A stretch of DNA of 64,000 nt from Chloroflexota bacterium (lineage in GTDB: Bacteria; Chloroflexota; Dehalococcoidia; Bin125), in assembly GCA_003228175.2 (NCBI GenBank), contig QGNQ01000009.1, positions 1-64,000 on the forward strand, read 5' to 3'. The notes below the pieces were generated by a model. It was not told the origin of the DNA. It worked only from the letters and a program-made list of their open reading frames with translations, and ran no database searches. This document shows positions 28,226-38,230 of this stretch, in pieces (the stretch's first letter is position 1; each line of letters begins with the position of its first letter). Made by a program: the position numbers and the translations under genes.

Positions 28226-29560
28226 ATGACGCAAGCGCCCCCTGCACCAACCGCGCCCCCGCAGCCCCGCCCCGATCGCGCGACCCCAGACGACACCACT
28301 CGCTACGACGTCGCCGTGGTCGGCGGCGGCATCATTGGGCTGGCCACCGCCCTGGCACTGGTGCAGCGCTTCTCTGGCATTGCCGTCGTCGTGCTGGAGA
28401 AGGAATCGGATGTCGGCCAGCATCAGACCGGCCACAACAGCGGCGTCATCCACAGCGGGCTCTACTACCGCCCTGGCTCCGCCAAGGCCCGGCTGGCCGT
28501 CCGCGGGGCCGAGCAGATGCTGGAGTTCTGCCAGGAGCACGACATCGCCCACGAGCGCTGCGGCAAGGTGGTCGTCGCGACGCGGGAGTCGCAACTCGAT
28601 CGCCTCGCCAACCTGGCTGAGCGCGGCGCCGCCAACGGCGTGCCCGACATTCGCGAGCTCGGCCCCGACGAACTGCACGAGCTGGAACCCGCCGCCGCCG
28701 GCCTGCGCGCCCTCCACGTCCCCTCCACCGGCATCGCCGACTATCCCGCCGTCACCCAGACCTACCGCGCCCTGGTCGAGGCGGCCGGGGGCGTAGTGCG
28801 CACCGGCGTCGAGGTCACCGGGCTGGGCTCGACGGCCGGCGGCATCCAGATCACGACGTCCGCCGGACCCGTCCGCGCCGGCCGACTCGTCAATTGCGGC
28901 GGCCTCATGGCCGACCGCGTGGCCCGGCTGGCCGGGTTCAAGCCCAGCCTGCGCATCGTCCCCTTCCGCGGCGAGTACTACGCCCTGCGCCCGCAAGCCG
29001 CCGGCCTCGTCCGCAACCTGATCTACCCAGTGCCGGACCCGGACTTTCCCTTCCTGGGCGTGCACTTCACCCGCCGCGTCGACGGCCAGGTGGAGGCCGG
29101 ACCCAACGCCGTCCTCGCCCTGCGGCGCGAGGGCTACCGCTGGCGGGACGTCAGTGCGCGCGACCTCTGGGACTCGCTCAGCTTCTCTGGCTTCCAGCGC
29201 CTGGCCCTGCGCTACTGGCGCACCGGCGCCGGCGAGATCTACCGCTCGGCCAGCCGCGGCGCCTTCACCAAGGCGCTACAAGAGCTCGTCCCGGAAGTGC
29301 GTTCGCAAGACCTCGTGCGCGCCGGCGCCGGCGTCCGCGCCCAAGCCCTCGACGCCGACGGCAGCCTCGTCGACGACTTCCGTCTCATCGCCGAGGAGGG
29401 CATGATCCACGTCCTCAACGCCCCCTCGCCGGGGGCCACCGCCTCGCTGGGCATCGGCCAGGAGATCGCCAGCATGGCCGGCGACTGGTTCAGCGCCGGC
29501 CAGTTTCAGCGTCCCGCGCCACCCCAATCCGCGCCACCCCAGACTGCACCGCAGACCTAG
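28226..29560 (+). CDS. lhgO: L-2-hydroxyglutarate oxidase-like FAD-dependent oxidoreductase
   Basis: DVAVVGGGIIGLATALAL; HQTGHNSGVIHSGLYYRPGSAKARL; PNPD/FPFLGVHFTRR. Confidence 0.9.
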   Translation: MTQAPPAPTAPPQPRPDRATPDDTTRYDVAVVGGGIIGLATALALVQRFSGIAVVVLEKESDVGQHQTGHNSGVIHSGLYYRPGSAKARLAVRGAEQMLEFCQEHDIAHERCGKVVVATRESQLDRLANLAERGAANGVPDIRELGPDELHELEPAAAGLRALHVPSTGIADYPAVTQTYRALVEAAGGVVRTGVEVTGLGSTAGGIQITTSAGPVRAGRLVNCGGLMADRVARLAGFKPSLRIVPFRGEYYALRPQAAGLVRNLIYPVPDPDFPFLGVHFTRRVDGQVEAGPNAVLALRREGYRWRDVSARDLWDSLSFSGFQRLALRYWRTGAGEIYRSASRGAFTKALQELVPEVRSQDLVRAGAGVRAQALDADGSLVDDFRLIAEEGMIHVLNAPSPGATASLGIGQEIASMAGDWFSAGQFQRPAPPQSAPPQTAPQT

Positions 29561-29569
29561 CCGGCCGAC

Positions 29570-30853
29570 GTGTATCTGCGCACGCTGGAGCTGGACGCCT
29601 TCCGCTCCTACGACCACCTGCGCCTCACGCTCCCGCCCGGCCTCACGCTCTTCATCGGTGACAACGCCGCCGGCAAGTCGAACCTCCTGGAGGCCATCGC
29701 CGTGCTGGCCATGACGCGCTCCCCGCGCGCCACTACCGAGGGCGAGATGATCGGCTGGCCCGCGATCACGGCCGCGACCCGCGAGGAGCCCGCCGTCGCG
29801 CGCATCGCCGGGCAAGCGGAACGCAGCCAGGGTCCCGTGCAGGTGGAGATCGCGCTCGTGGCCCGCGCCGACGCCCAGGGCCGCCCCCTCAAATCGCGAT
29901 CGGGCGCGCCCCTCAGCAGCAAGCGCCTGCGACTGAACGGCATCGCCCGCCGCGCCACGGAGATCGTGGGCCAGATCGGCGCGGTGCTCTTCACCACCCT
30001 CGACATCGAAATCCTGACCGGCCCTCCCTCCCGTCGGCGCCGCTTCCTGGACCTCCTCATCGCCCAATCGGACCGTGGCTACGCCCGCGCCTACAGCACC
30101 TACGACAAGGCCGTCACGCAGCGCAACGCCGTCCTCAAGCACATGGGCGCCGGCGACGCGACGGCGGCCGAGCTGGCCCCCTGGGACGACGTCCTCGCCC
30201 ACGAGGGAGGCATCATCCTGGCCGCGCGGGCTTCGGCCGTTGCGGCGCTGGCGGAGCTGGCCCCGGAGCGACACCGATTCCTGACCTCCGGCGACGAGGC
30301 GGGCGCGCTCCGCCTCGCCTATCTTCCCGCCTTGGGTCCTCCGGCCCTGGGTCTTCCCGCCTTGGGCCCGCCCACCTTGGCGAGGGGGGTCGCTCCCGCA
30401 GGCGATCCGCCCGACGCCGCCGCCGCGTCCGGCCTGCTCCGCGACGCGATGGCCGCCGTGCGGCGACGCGAGGTCGGCGCCGGCACAACGCTGGTCGGAC
30501 CCCACCGCGACGACCTCTCGCTCACGATCGACGCCCGTCCCGCCGGGGCCTACGCATCCCGCGCCCAGCAGCGATCCGTCGCGCTGGCGCTGCGCCTAGC
30601 CGAGGCGGACCTGCTGCGCCAGCGCACTGGCGAAGCGCCGATCCTGCTACTCGACGACCTCTTCTCAGAGCTCGACGTCGCGCGACGTGAGGCCACCGCC
30701 GCCGCGCTCGCGGACACATTGGGCGCGTCGCCCGGAACGGCCCAATTGCTCGTCACCACCGCGGATGCGCGCGCCCTGCCCGATGCCCTCCCGGGAGCGA
30801 CGGCCGGTTTCCGCATCGCGGACGGCCGCGTCGAGACCGACGACGCCCTCTAG
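29570..30853 (+). CDS. recF: DNA replication and repair protein RecF
   Basis: LELDAFRSYDHLRLTLPPGLTLFIGDNAAGKSNLLEAI; LVGPHRDDL; LLLDDLFSELD; GTG start. Confidence 0.92.
   Translation: MYLRTLELDAFRSYDHLRLTLPPGLTLFIGDNAAGKSNLLEAIAVLAMTRSPRATTEGEMIGWPAITAATREEPAVARIAGQAERSQGPVQVEIALVARADAQGRPLKSRSGAPLSSKRLRLNGIARRATEIVGQIGAVLFTTLDIEILTGPPSRRRRFLDLLIAQSDRGYARAYSTYDKAVTQRNAVLKHMGAGDATAAELAPWDDVLAHEGGIILAARASAVAALAELAPERHRFLTSGDEAGALRLAYLPALGPPALGLPALGPPTLARGVAPAGDPPDAAAASGLLRDAMAAVRRREVGAGTTLVGPHRDDLSLTIDARPAGAYASRAQQRSVALALRLAEADLLRQRTGEAPILLLDDLFSELDVARREATAAALADTLGASPGTAQLLVTTADARALPDALPGATAGFRIADGRVETDDAL
30326..30385 (+). repeat. 15-bp x 4 in-frame repeat encoding PALGP-like pentapeptides inside recF
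   Basis: CCCGCCTTGGGTCCT / CCGGCCCTGGGTCTT / CCCGCCTTGGGCCCG / CCCACCTTGGCGAGG. Confidence 0.85.
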
Positions 30854-31827
30854 GGCGCCACGGACGGCGGTCTGAACAGGCCCTGATCCGGCTTCGGCAC
30901 CAGCATCCGCACCGCGGACGGCTCCACCGACAGCTCGATCGGCCCCGGCGACGGCGGCAAGCCGATCTCCCCGTCGAGCTGGAGATGCGGCAACAGCCCG
31001 CCCTCGCGCGGCACGATCAATCCATGACCCGCCCGACGGAAGATCACCTGCCGCGAGCCCAGATGGCGACGCAGCAGCAATTGCGGCGCAAGCCGCGCGG
31101 TCGTCCAGAAGCCATGGCCCAGCAGGCCCACGTAGTCGAGCTGTCCATCGATCGCGGAGGCCGCCACCGTCACTGCGCCGCTGCCGCCGTAGTTCCGCGT
31201 GTTGCCCACGACCAGCATGGAGGTATGCACGCGCTCCGGCGTCGCCCCGTCCAGCACCAGATCCGCGTCGAAGCCGGGGTAGCGCCAGAACGTTCGCAGC
31301 CCCGCCCACATATAGGCCAGCGGTCCGACCCGACGCTTCAGCCCCGGGTTGACCGACGCCACCGCGGCCGCGTCGAAGCCAAAGCTGACCATCAGCAGGA
31401 ATCGCCGGCCGGCCTCGCCCTGCGGGCCCACCCGCCCCAGATCGACGGCCAGAGGCGTCGCGCGCAACTGGGCCCGGATCGCCTCCCCCGGTCGCCGACG
31501 CGCGATTCCCGCTTCGCGCGCCCAGACGTTCACGGTCCCCCCCGGCACGACCCCTATCGGCGGGAGGTCCGCCGGGGCGCGATCGGGCAGGCCGTTCAGC
31601 ACCTCGTTGAGCGTGCCGTCGCCGCCACAGGCGAAGATCAGGTCGCTGCCGTCCTCCGCCGCCGCATGTGCTAACTCCCCCGCGTGGCCGGGACGCGCGG
31701 TCCAAACCAGGCGCGCATCCAGGTCGGCCTCGGCAGCGACCGCCTCGACAGCCGCCTCCAAGCGCTTCGCCCGCGCCAGCCCACGCGCCCTGGGATTAGC
31801 GATGAAGAGGACACGACGTCTGGTCAC
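30850..31827 (-). CDS. Diacylglycerol kinase/lipid kinase family protein
   Basis: RVLFIANPRA...DLIFACGGDGTLNEVLNGL...PPIGVVPGGTVNVWARE; GTG start at 31827; stop overlaps recF stop at CTAG. Confidence 0.88.
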   Translation of the reverse strand: MTRRRVLFIANPRARGLARAKRLEAAVEAVAAEADLDARLVWTARPGHAGELAHAAAEDGSDLIFACGGDGTLNEVLNGLPDRAPADLPPIGVVPGGTVNVWAREAGIARRRPGEAIRAQLRATPLAVDLGRVGPQGEAGRRFLLMVSFGFDAAAVASVNPGLKRRVGPLAYMWAGLRTFWRYPGFDADLVLDGATPERVHTSMLVVGNTRNYGGSGAVTVAASAIDGQLDYVGLLGHGFWTTARLAPQLLLRRHLGSRQVIFRRAGHGLIVPREGGLLPHLQLDGEIGLPPSPGPIELSVEPSAVRMLVPKPDQGLFRPPSVAP

Positions 31828-32000
31828 CGCGCGCCTCCCACCCCCCCAGCGACATCCGCGCAGCGTCCGGTCGCGTTGACCGGCCCGTGCGATGGAGGGA
31901 TCATGCGGGACGCGAGGAGCGCCCCTTGCTCCATGATGCCGAGCGCTCCCCCAAACTGGAAGTGGCACCGCGAGCGGGCAACCGACGAGGGAGGCGAGAC

Positions 32001-32468
32001 ATGGCGAAGTCGCTGGGCTGGGTGCGGTTCGATCACTATTCGATCGCCGTACCCGACGCGGACAAAGCGATCGACTTCCACGAGAAGCTGTTCGGCCTGG
32101 AGCTCGACCACGCCTTCAACTCCCCCTCGGAAGGCTTCCGCGGCGGCCTGCTCGACATGCCCAACGGCCAGGGCCAGGTTGAGCTGATGTCCCCCTTGGG
32201 TGACGATTCGTTCCTACACGGCTTCCTGGCCAAGCACGGGCCCGGCCTGCACCACATCACGGTGGAGGTGGAAGACATCGAGGCCGCCGTCGCCTATCTG
32301 CGCGAGGAACTGGGCATTGAGCCCTATCGCGGCATCTGGTCCGACCACCAGTGGCGCCAGACCTTCATCCACCCCCGCGACAGCGGTGGCGTGCTCTACC
32401 AGCTCTTCGAATGGCTGCCGGGGCACGGCCCGGACAACTCGGTGACGGACGCCCAGCCCGCCGAGTAG
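32001..32468 (+). CDS. VOC/glyoxalase family protein (methylmalonyl-CoA epimerase-like)
   Basis: VRFDHYSIAVPDADKAIDFHEKLFGLE...GPGLHHITVEVEDIEAAVAYL; RBS GAGGGAGG. Confidence 0.83.
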   Translation: MAKSLGWVRFDHYSIAVPDADKAIDFHEKLFGLELDHAFNSPSEGFRGGLLDMPNGQGQVELMSPLGDDSFLHGFLAKHGPGLHHITVEVEDIEAAVAYLREELGIEPYRGIWSDHQWRQTFIHPRDSGGVLYQLFEWLPGHGPDNSVTDAQPAE

Positions 32469-32531
32469 CACACTAGGGATCCACGACACGGACGGCCGGC
32501 GGCGTGCCGCGCCCCTCCCCGGGAGACCGTC

Positions 32532-33080
32532 ATGGCCGCCACCGGCGACCCCACCTCCGCTCCCCCCCAGCCCACCATCGTCGATGGGGAGTTCGTCCCC
32601 ACCCATGACGTGCCCTTCAGCGAGGCGCTGGATGCGATGATCGCGGAGGTTCGCGCCGGCAACGCGCCCAACCTGGGTCGCTTCTGCGGCTACTGCTACA
32701 CCCCGCTCGACCAGGGGCTCGACAGCTGCCCCACCTGCACCACCACCGTCGACGCGGTCCCCGCGCGCGACAAGATCTCGCGCGCCCTCGCGCACGTCTA
32801 CACCGCCAAGCGCAAGCGCGAGGGGCGGTACGTGCACAGTGCCGCCTGGGCCGGCATCCTCTTCGGCGCCGCCGTCTCCGTGGGACTGATCATCGTCCTG
32901 CCGGACTGGACGAAAGTCTTCGCCGTCATCTTCCTGATCGTGGGCTCGTACTACATCGCCTCGTACCTGGGCAACGTCGCGATTCAGGACTACGCCTACC
33001 GGCGCGGCCTGCAGCAATTCTCCGTCGCCTGGCAGGAGTTTCTCGAGTTGCGCGCCCGCGGCGCCGCTGAAGATGACTAA
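32532..33080 (+). CDS. Hypothetical membrane protein with zinc-ribbon-like CxxC...CxxC
   Basis: FCGYCYTPLDQGLDSCPTC plus two hydrophobic helices. Confidence 0.78.
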   Translation: MAATGDPTSAPPQPTIVDGEFVPTHDVPFSEALDAMIAEVRAGNAPNLGRFCGYCYTPLDQGLDSCPTCTTTVDAVPARDKISRALAHVYTAKRKREGRYVHSAAWAGILFGAAVSVGLIIVLPDWTKVFAVIFLIVGSYYIASYLGNVAIQDYAYRRGLQQFSVAWQEFLELRARGAAEDD

Positions 33081-33147
33081 CGCGGCAGGCGTGGCCGGCG
33101 CCGAGCGCCGCAGGTGCGGGAATCAGTGGGCCGCCGAGGCGGCGCCA

Positions 33148-34200
33148 TCACCGGCGATCGATGGGGGCGCCCGTGAACGACGACAGCGCCTCGATCTCCT
33201 CCGTGCGGCCGTAGACCATCAACGACATCCCCGCCGCCAGTTCCTGCCTGCCACTCGGCGCGACGTCCAGAGGGCCGCCGGCCGCGCGCAGCCCGAGCAC
33301 CCGGGTCGGTCGCTCCGCGAACGCCTGCGCGATCGTCATTCCCTCCCAGGCAGCGCCGGCGCTGATATCGATCTGCGCGATCACCGGTTCATCCCCACCG
33401 CCCCGCAAGACCGTCTCTGCGAAATCCACGACGGAGGGGTGCACGATCGCCAGCGCCATCCGTCGCCCGGCGATCGTGGTGGGTGAGATCACGCGATCGG
33501 CGCCAGCCTGCGCGAACGTCGCTTCCGCCTCCGGATCAGCGCTACGCGCCACCACGTACAGACTTGGATTCACCCCCTTCGCCGTCAGCGTGATGAAGGT
33601 GTTCTGCGCATCGCTATCCGTCGCCACCACGAGTCCGCTGGCACGATCCGCCCCCGCCTGACGCAGCACATCGTGATTGCTCGCATCCCCCTCCACGACG
33701 GGCCAGCCCTCCGCCAGGCAAATCCCCACCGACTCCGGGCGCCGATCCACGATCACAAACTCACGGTGTCGCGCCGCCAGTTCCCGCACTACCTCCCGGC
33801 CCACGCGCCCCGCGCCGCAGACGATGACGTGATCGCGCAACGCATCGATTTGCCGTGTCATACGCCATGCTCCCCAGTCGCGACGCACGTCGCCCTCAAA
33901 GATTACCGTCGCCGCCGACCCCATCACGAACAACACCATCGTCACGCCCACGATCGACAGCACGATCGTGAACGCCCGACCGTCCCGCCCCATTGGATTC
34001 ACCTCTTGGAAGCCGATGGTCGTGACCGTCAGCACCGTCTGATAGAGCGCATCGAAGGGGCTGAAGTCGGCGATCCAGACGTAGCCGCCAACGCCGATCC
34101 CGACGACCAGCAGCAGCCCCGCCAGCGAGTAGCGCAGCTTCGCCACCGCCGGCCCCGTTGGCAGCCGTGATCCCAGTTGGCTCGGCAGGTGCGGGCGCAT
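33148..34200 (-). CDS. Potassium-channel-like protein with TrkA-N/RCK domain
   Basis: LTVTTIGFQEVNPMGRDGRAFT pore region; DHVIVCGAGRVGREVVREL Rossmann domain; likely start ATG at 34200. Confidence 0.88.
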   Translation of the reverse strand: MRPHLPSQLGSRLPTGPAVAKLRYSLAGLLLVVGIGVGGYVWIADFSPFDALYQTVLTVTTIGFQEVNPMGRDGRAFTIVLSIVGVTMVLFVMGSAATVIFEGDVRRDWGAWRMTRQIDALRDHVIVCGAGRVGREVVRELAARHREFVIVDRRPESVGICLAEGWPVVEGDASNHDVLRQAGADRASGLVVATDSDAQNTFITLTAKGVNPSLYVVARSADPEAEATFAQAGADRVISPTTIAGRRMALAIVHPSVVDFAETVLRGGGDEPVIAQIDISAGAAWEGMTIAQAFAERPTRVLGLRAAGGPLDVAPSGRQELAAGMSLMVYGRTEEIEALSSFTGAPIDRR

Positions 34201-34252
34201 AGCGCGATGATACGGGGCCTGCCACGCTGAATCCCGGATCGGAGAGCAGATC

Positions 34253-35089
34253 ATGAGCGAAAGCCAGCCCCTCCCCAGCGTCGGTTCCGCCCAGATCCCT
34301 GCCCTGGGCCTGGGCACCGCCGGCCTCACCGATGACGTCGCCCGCACGCTGGTGCGCGAGGCGCTCGCGATGGGCTACCGCCACCTCGACACCGCCGCCT
34401 TCTATAAGAACGAGGGCCCTGTTGGCCAGGGCATCGCCGACGCGGCCCTACCCCGCGACGAGATCTTCCTGACGACGAAAGTCTGGTTCGACCAGTTCCA
34501 CTCAGACGAGGTGCGCGCCTCCGCGGAGGCCAGCATCGCCCGGCTCGGGGTGGACTACGTCGACCTGCTCCTGCTGCACTGGCCCAACCCGGACATCCCC
34601 CTGGAGGAGACCTTGCGCGGGCTCAACGCCGTCGCCGAGGCGGGGCTGACCAAGCACATCGGCGTCAGTAATTTCTCGCCCGCCTGGATGGCCAACGCCG
34701 TGCGGCTCTCCGAGCGCCCCATCGTCTGCAATCAGGTGGAATATCACGCCCGCCTGAATCAGGATGCCGTCCTGGCGACGAGCCGCGAGCTCGCCATCCC
34801 CATCGTGGCCTACTCACCGCTGGCACAGGGCGCGCTCGTCGACGATCCCCTGCTGACCGAGATCGGCGTCCGGCACGACAAGACCGCCTCCCAGGTCGCC
34901 CTGCGCTGGCTCGTCCAGCAGCCCGGCGTCTGCGCCATCCCCCGCACCAGCAAGGTGGAGCGGGCGAAGGCCAACGCCGCGGTCTTCGACTTCCGCCTCA
35001 GCGACGAAGAAATGTCCGCCGTCGCCGGCCTCGCCCGCCCCGATGGGCGCCGGATCAATCCTGAGCGCATGGCCGCCCTCTGGGGCTGA
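34253..35089 (+). CDS. Aldo/keto reductase
   Basis: GYRHLDTAAFYKNEGPVGQGI, LLLHWPNPD, GVSNFSP, IPRTSKVERAKAN. Confidence 0.93.
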   Translation: MSESQPLPSVGSAQIPALGLGTAGLTDDVARTLVREALAMGYRHLDTAAFYKNEGPVGQGIADAALPRDEIFLTTKVWFDQFHSDEVRASAEASIARLGVDYVDLLLLHWPNPDIPLEETLRGLNAVAEAGLTKHIGVSNFSPAWMANAVRLSERPIVCNQVEYHARLNQDAVLATSRELAIPIVAYSPLAQGALVDDPLLTEIGVRHDKTASQVALRWLVQQPGVCAIPRTSKVERAKANAAVFDFRLSDEEMSAVAGLARPDGRRINPERMAALWG

Positions 35090-35115
35090 GCTTGGGCCGG
35101 TCGATGGCGCGCCGG

Positions 35116-35907
35116 CTAGATCTTGGCCGCGCAACCCCCGTCGATGTTGATCAGCTCACCGGTCAGGAAGCGCGATTCGTCCGAGGCCAGGAACAGCACC
35201 ACGTTGGCCACGTCCTCCGGCAGGCCCGGCCCCTCTAGGATCTGGAAGGCGTCGAAACCGGTCTTGAAATAGTGATTGCCGGTCTGCGGGTTGACGGCGC
35301 CCGGCGTCAGGATTTGGCCGGGGCGCACGCAGTTGACGCGAATGTTGTCGCGACCGCCCATCCCCGCCGCGTAGCGCGTGAACGCATCGACGCCCGCCTT
35401 GGCCGCGTAGTACGACGCTGATGCGGTCCCGCCCGCCGACTCCTGCATCGCCTCGCTGAAGCCGCGCTGCGCCGCCAGCGACGACATGTTAATCACGGCG
35501 CCGCCCCCAGCCGAGACCAGATGCGGCCAGACCGTCTGGGTCATCAGAAACGTGCCCGTCAGGTTGACGTTGATGATGTCGCGCCAGTTCTCCTCCGACT
35601 CGTTGGGGAAGCTCTCGCCGGAGCCGTAGCCCGCGTTGTTGAACAGGATGTCGACCCCGCCCAGCAGGTCCACCGCCCCCGCCACGGCCGTTTCTACCGA
35701 GGCGCTGTCGGAGATGTCACAGGCCACGAAGCTGGCCTCGCCGCCCTCGGCCCGGATCGCGTCCTGCACGGTCGCGCCCTGCTCCGGCCGTCGCGCCATG
35801 ATCACCACCCGCGCGCCCTCCCGAGCGAAGGTGTGCGCCGTCGTCTCGCCAATGCCGCTGTTGCCGCCCGTGATGATCGCGCGTCGTCCATCGAGCCGTC
35901 CTGCCAT
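35116..35907 (-). CDS. SDR family oxidoreductase
   Basis: GRRAIITGGNSGIGETTA, NNAGYG, YYAAKAG, C-terminal GELINIDGGCAAKI. Confidence 0.92.
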   Translation of the reverse strand: MAGRLDGRRAIITGGNSGIGETTAHTFAREGARVVIMARRPEQGATVQDAIRAEGGEASFVACDISDSASVETAVAGAVDLLGGVDILFNNAGYGSGESFPNESEENWRDIINVNLTGTFLMTQTVWPHLVSAGGGAVINMSSLAAQRGFSEAMQESAGGTASASYYAAKAGVDAFTRYAAGMGGRDNIRVNCVRPGQILTPGAVNPQTGNHYFKTGFDAFQILEGPGLPEDVANVVLFLASDESRFLTGELINIDGGCAAKI

Positions 35908-35981
35908 GCCGCGGTCCCTTCTGCACACCCAGCTGAAGGCCGGACCCGCGGCAGGATACAGCCTCACCCAGCGCCCGCGGG

Positions 35982-38201
35982 CTAGGACGTGGAGAGGTTC
36001 TTGCGCTTGTTGCTCACAAAGTCCACCAGGATGTACTCGCCCAGCTCATCTGGCGTGGTGTAGAACACCCGCCCGCGATTGATCTTGGCGACGCGGGAGA
36101 CGAACTCCTTGAGGTGGTAGTTGCGGTCCAGCATGAAGATGTTGATCACGATGTCCTTCTTCGTGCAGTTCTGGACCTCTTTGAGCGTCTCCCGAATCGT
36201 CATCTCGCTGGGCGGATAGGAGAAATGACTGACGCCGTTCTGCAGGTGCGCGGTGGGCTCCCCGTCCGAGATCATGATGATCTGGCGCGTCCCCACCTTG
36301 TGCTTGGAGAGCAGCCGCTGCGCGATCAGCAGCGCGTGGTGCATGTTCGTGCCCAGCACCGTCTCATCCCAGCGGGCGTAGGGCAGGTCCTCCGTCTTGA
36401 GCTCGCGCGCGTAGGCGCTGAAGCCCACCAGGTAGAGGTCGTCGCGGGGGTACTTCATCCGAATCAGGTTGTTCAGCGCCAGCGCGACTTTCTTCGCCGC
36501 CTGGAATGACCCTCGCAGCGCCATCGACCAGGACAGGTCCAGCATCAGCACCGTCGCTGTCTGGGTCAGCGTCTCGGAGCGATACACCTCGAAGTCGTCC
36601 GGGCGCAAGGACACCGGCACCTGCGGGCCCTCGCGCTGCATCGAGTTCATCAGCGTTTGCCGCAGGTCCAGGTGGAACGGGTCACCAAACTCGTAGCGCT
36701 TCGTATCGTCGGCGCGCTCCCCGGAGCGACCGAACTCCGTCACGTTGTGCTTGCCGAAGCTCTGCTGCTTGAGGTTGGCGTAGATCTCCGACAACGCCCG
36801 CTCCCCGATCTTGCGATTGCCGCGCGGGGTCAGCTCCCAGGAATTGCCCTTCTTGCGGATGTAGCCCGCGTCTTCCAGGATCTTCAGGAGCTCGCGCAGC
36901 TGATCCAGCGTCTCGCGTGACTCCGGGCCCAGCAACTCCTCCAGCTTGTCCGCGTCGATCTCGTCCAGGTCACCGCCGTACTGCGTGCGCTCCAGCTGGC
37001 GCTCCAGCTGATCCATGTTCTGCATGTCGCCCATGAGGTTCATGGCCGCCTGCAGGTCGAGCTCCTCGTCGCCGCGAAACGGATACTGATTGCGCAGGTC
37101 GCGCATGGGCATCAGCGCTTCCAGGTTCGATGCCAGTTGCGACAACTCCTGCTGCAGCGCGGGGTCCCCCAAGCGCTCCCCCACCATGTCCTGGAGCTGC
37201 TGGCGCATGTCCCCCGGCAGCGAGTCCATCAGGTTCTGCATCGCCGCGCCCTGCTGCTGCATGCGCTCCAGCAGCTCGTCCAGCGACTGTGGCGGGTTCT
37301 CGCCGAACAGGTCGCCGTGCTTGTCCATGAAGCCGTCGAAGTCCGGCTCCTGCCCCTCCAGCCGTTGCCGCATCATCTCGTTGAGATCGCGGATCATCTC
37401 CTGCATGCGATCCATGTCGTCCGCCGACATGTCCTGGATCGATTGCGCCATGTCCTTGAAGAACGCGTTCATCATCTGCTGCCGCAGCGAGTCCATCAGC
37501 TCCTGATACTTCTCGGCGGCTTCCGGGTTCATGAACTCGTAGTCCTGCAACGACTTCATCCGCCCCGGCGCGTCGTCCGGGAGATCGTCCAGGAATCCCT
37601 GCTTGCGCTCCACGATCGAGCGCAGCATGTCGCCAAACTCGGCCGCGGGATCGCTCCCGCCCCCATCCGGCGGCGGCTCGCCACTCGGCGGCGACTGTCC
37701 ACTCGGCTGCGCCCTGCCCGGCTGTCCGCCCTCCTGCGCCGCACCCGCGTTTGCAGAGCCCTCGTTGGCCTCACCCGCGGCGGCCTCACCCGCGTTGGTA
37801 GAGCCCTCCGTCCCATCGGAGCTTGCGTCGTCGCCGCTGCCGTGGGGGGACGGGCTCTCGGGCGGCGGTCCGGCCTCTTCCAGCCGGTCGTCCAGGGTGT
37901 CGCGCTCCAGATCGACGATCTCATCGACCTGCCGCTGGATATCGTCGAACACGGAGCCCAGGTCGAAGCGGTCCAGCGCCTGACGTCGTTGTTGCCGCAG
38001 CTTCTGCAGCAGGTCACGCAGCCCCTGCGTCCGCGCACCATCCGGCGAACGCATCCCGCGCTGCATCAGGTTGCGCAGCGCGTGCTGCAGATCACCGAAG
38101 TTCATCAGGTCGTCGGTCAGGCCCGCCAGCACCTCGTCCGGGTCCAGCTCCGCGACGTCCTGGCTGCCGTCCCAGCGGGTGTAGCGATAGCGCAGCGCCA
38201 T
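35982..38201 (-). CDS. VWA-domain (CoxE/BatA-like) protein
   Basis: VLMLDLSWSMALRGSFQAAKKVALAL MIDAS; IIMISDGEPTAH; low-complexity Gly/Ala/Pro linker; paired with MoxR-type ATPase. Confidence 0.88.
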   Translation of the reverse strand: MALRYRYTRWDGSQDVAELDPDEVLAGLTDDLMNFGDLQHALRNLMQRGMRSPDGARTQGLRDLLQKLRQQRRQALDRFDLGSVFDDIQRQVDEIVDLERDTLDDRLEEAGPPPESPSPHGSGDDASSDGTEGSTNAGEAAAGEANEGSANAGAAQEGGQPGRAQPSGQSPPSGEPPPDGGGSDPAAEFGDMLRSIVERKQGFLDDLPDDAPGRMKSLQDYEFMNPEAAEKYQELMDSLRQQMMNAFFKDMAQSIQDMSADDMDRMQEMIRDLNEMMRQRLEGQEPDFDGFMDKHGDLFGENPPQSLDELLERMQQQGAAMQNLMDSLPGDMRQQLQDMVGERLGDPALQQELSQLASNLEALMPMRDLRNQYPFRGDEELDLQAAMNLMGDMQNMDQLERQLERTQYGGDLDEIDADKLEELLGPESRETLDQLRELLKILEDAGYIRKKGNSWELTPRGNRKIGERALSEIYANLKQQSFGKHNVTEFGRSGERADDTKRYEFGDPFHLDLRQTLMNSMQREGPQVPVSLRPDDFEVYRSETLTQTATVLMLDLSWSMALRGSFQAAKKVALALNNLIRMKYPRDDLYLVGFSAYARELKTEDLPYARWDETVLGTNMHHALLIAQRLLSKHKVGTRQIIMISDGEPTAHLQNGVSHFSYPPSEMTIRETLKEVQNCTKKDIVINIFMLDRNYHLKEFVSRVAKINRGRVFYTTPDELGEYILVDFVSNKRKNLSTS

Positions 38202-38230
38202 GGCGTCTCCTTGCCCTGCCTGCCGCCCGC

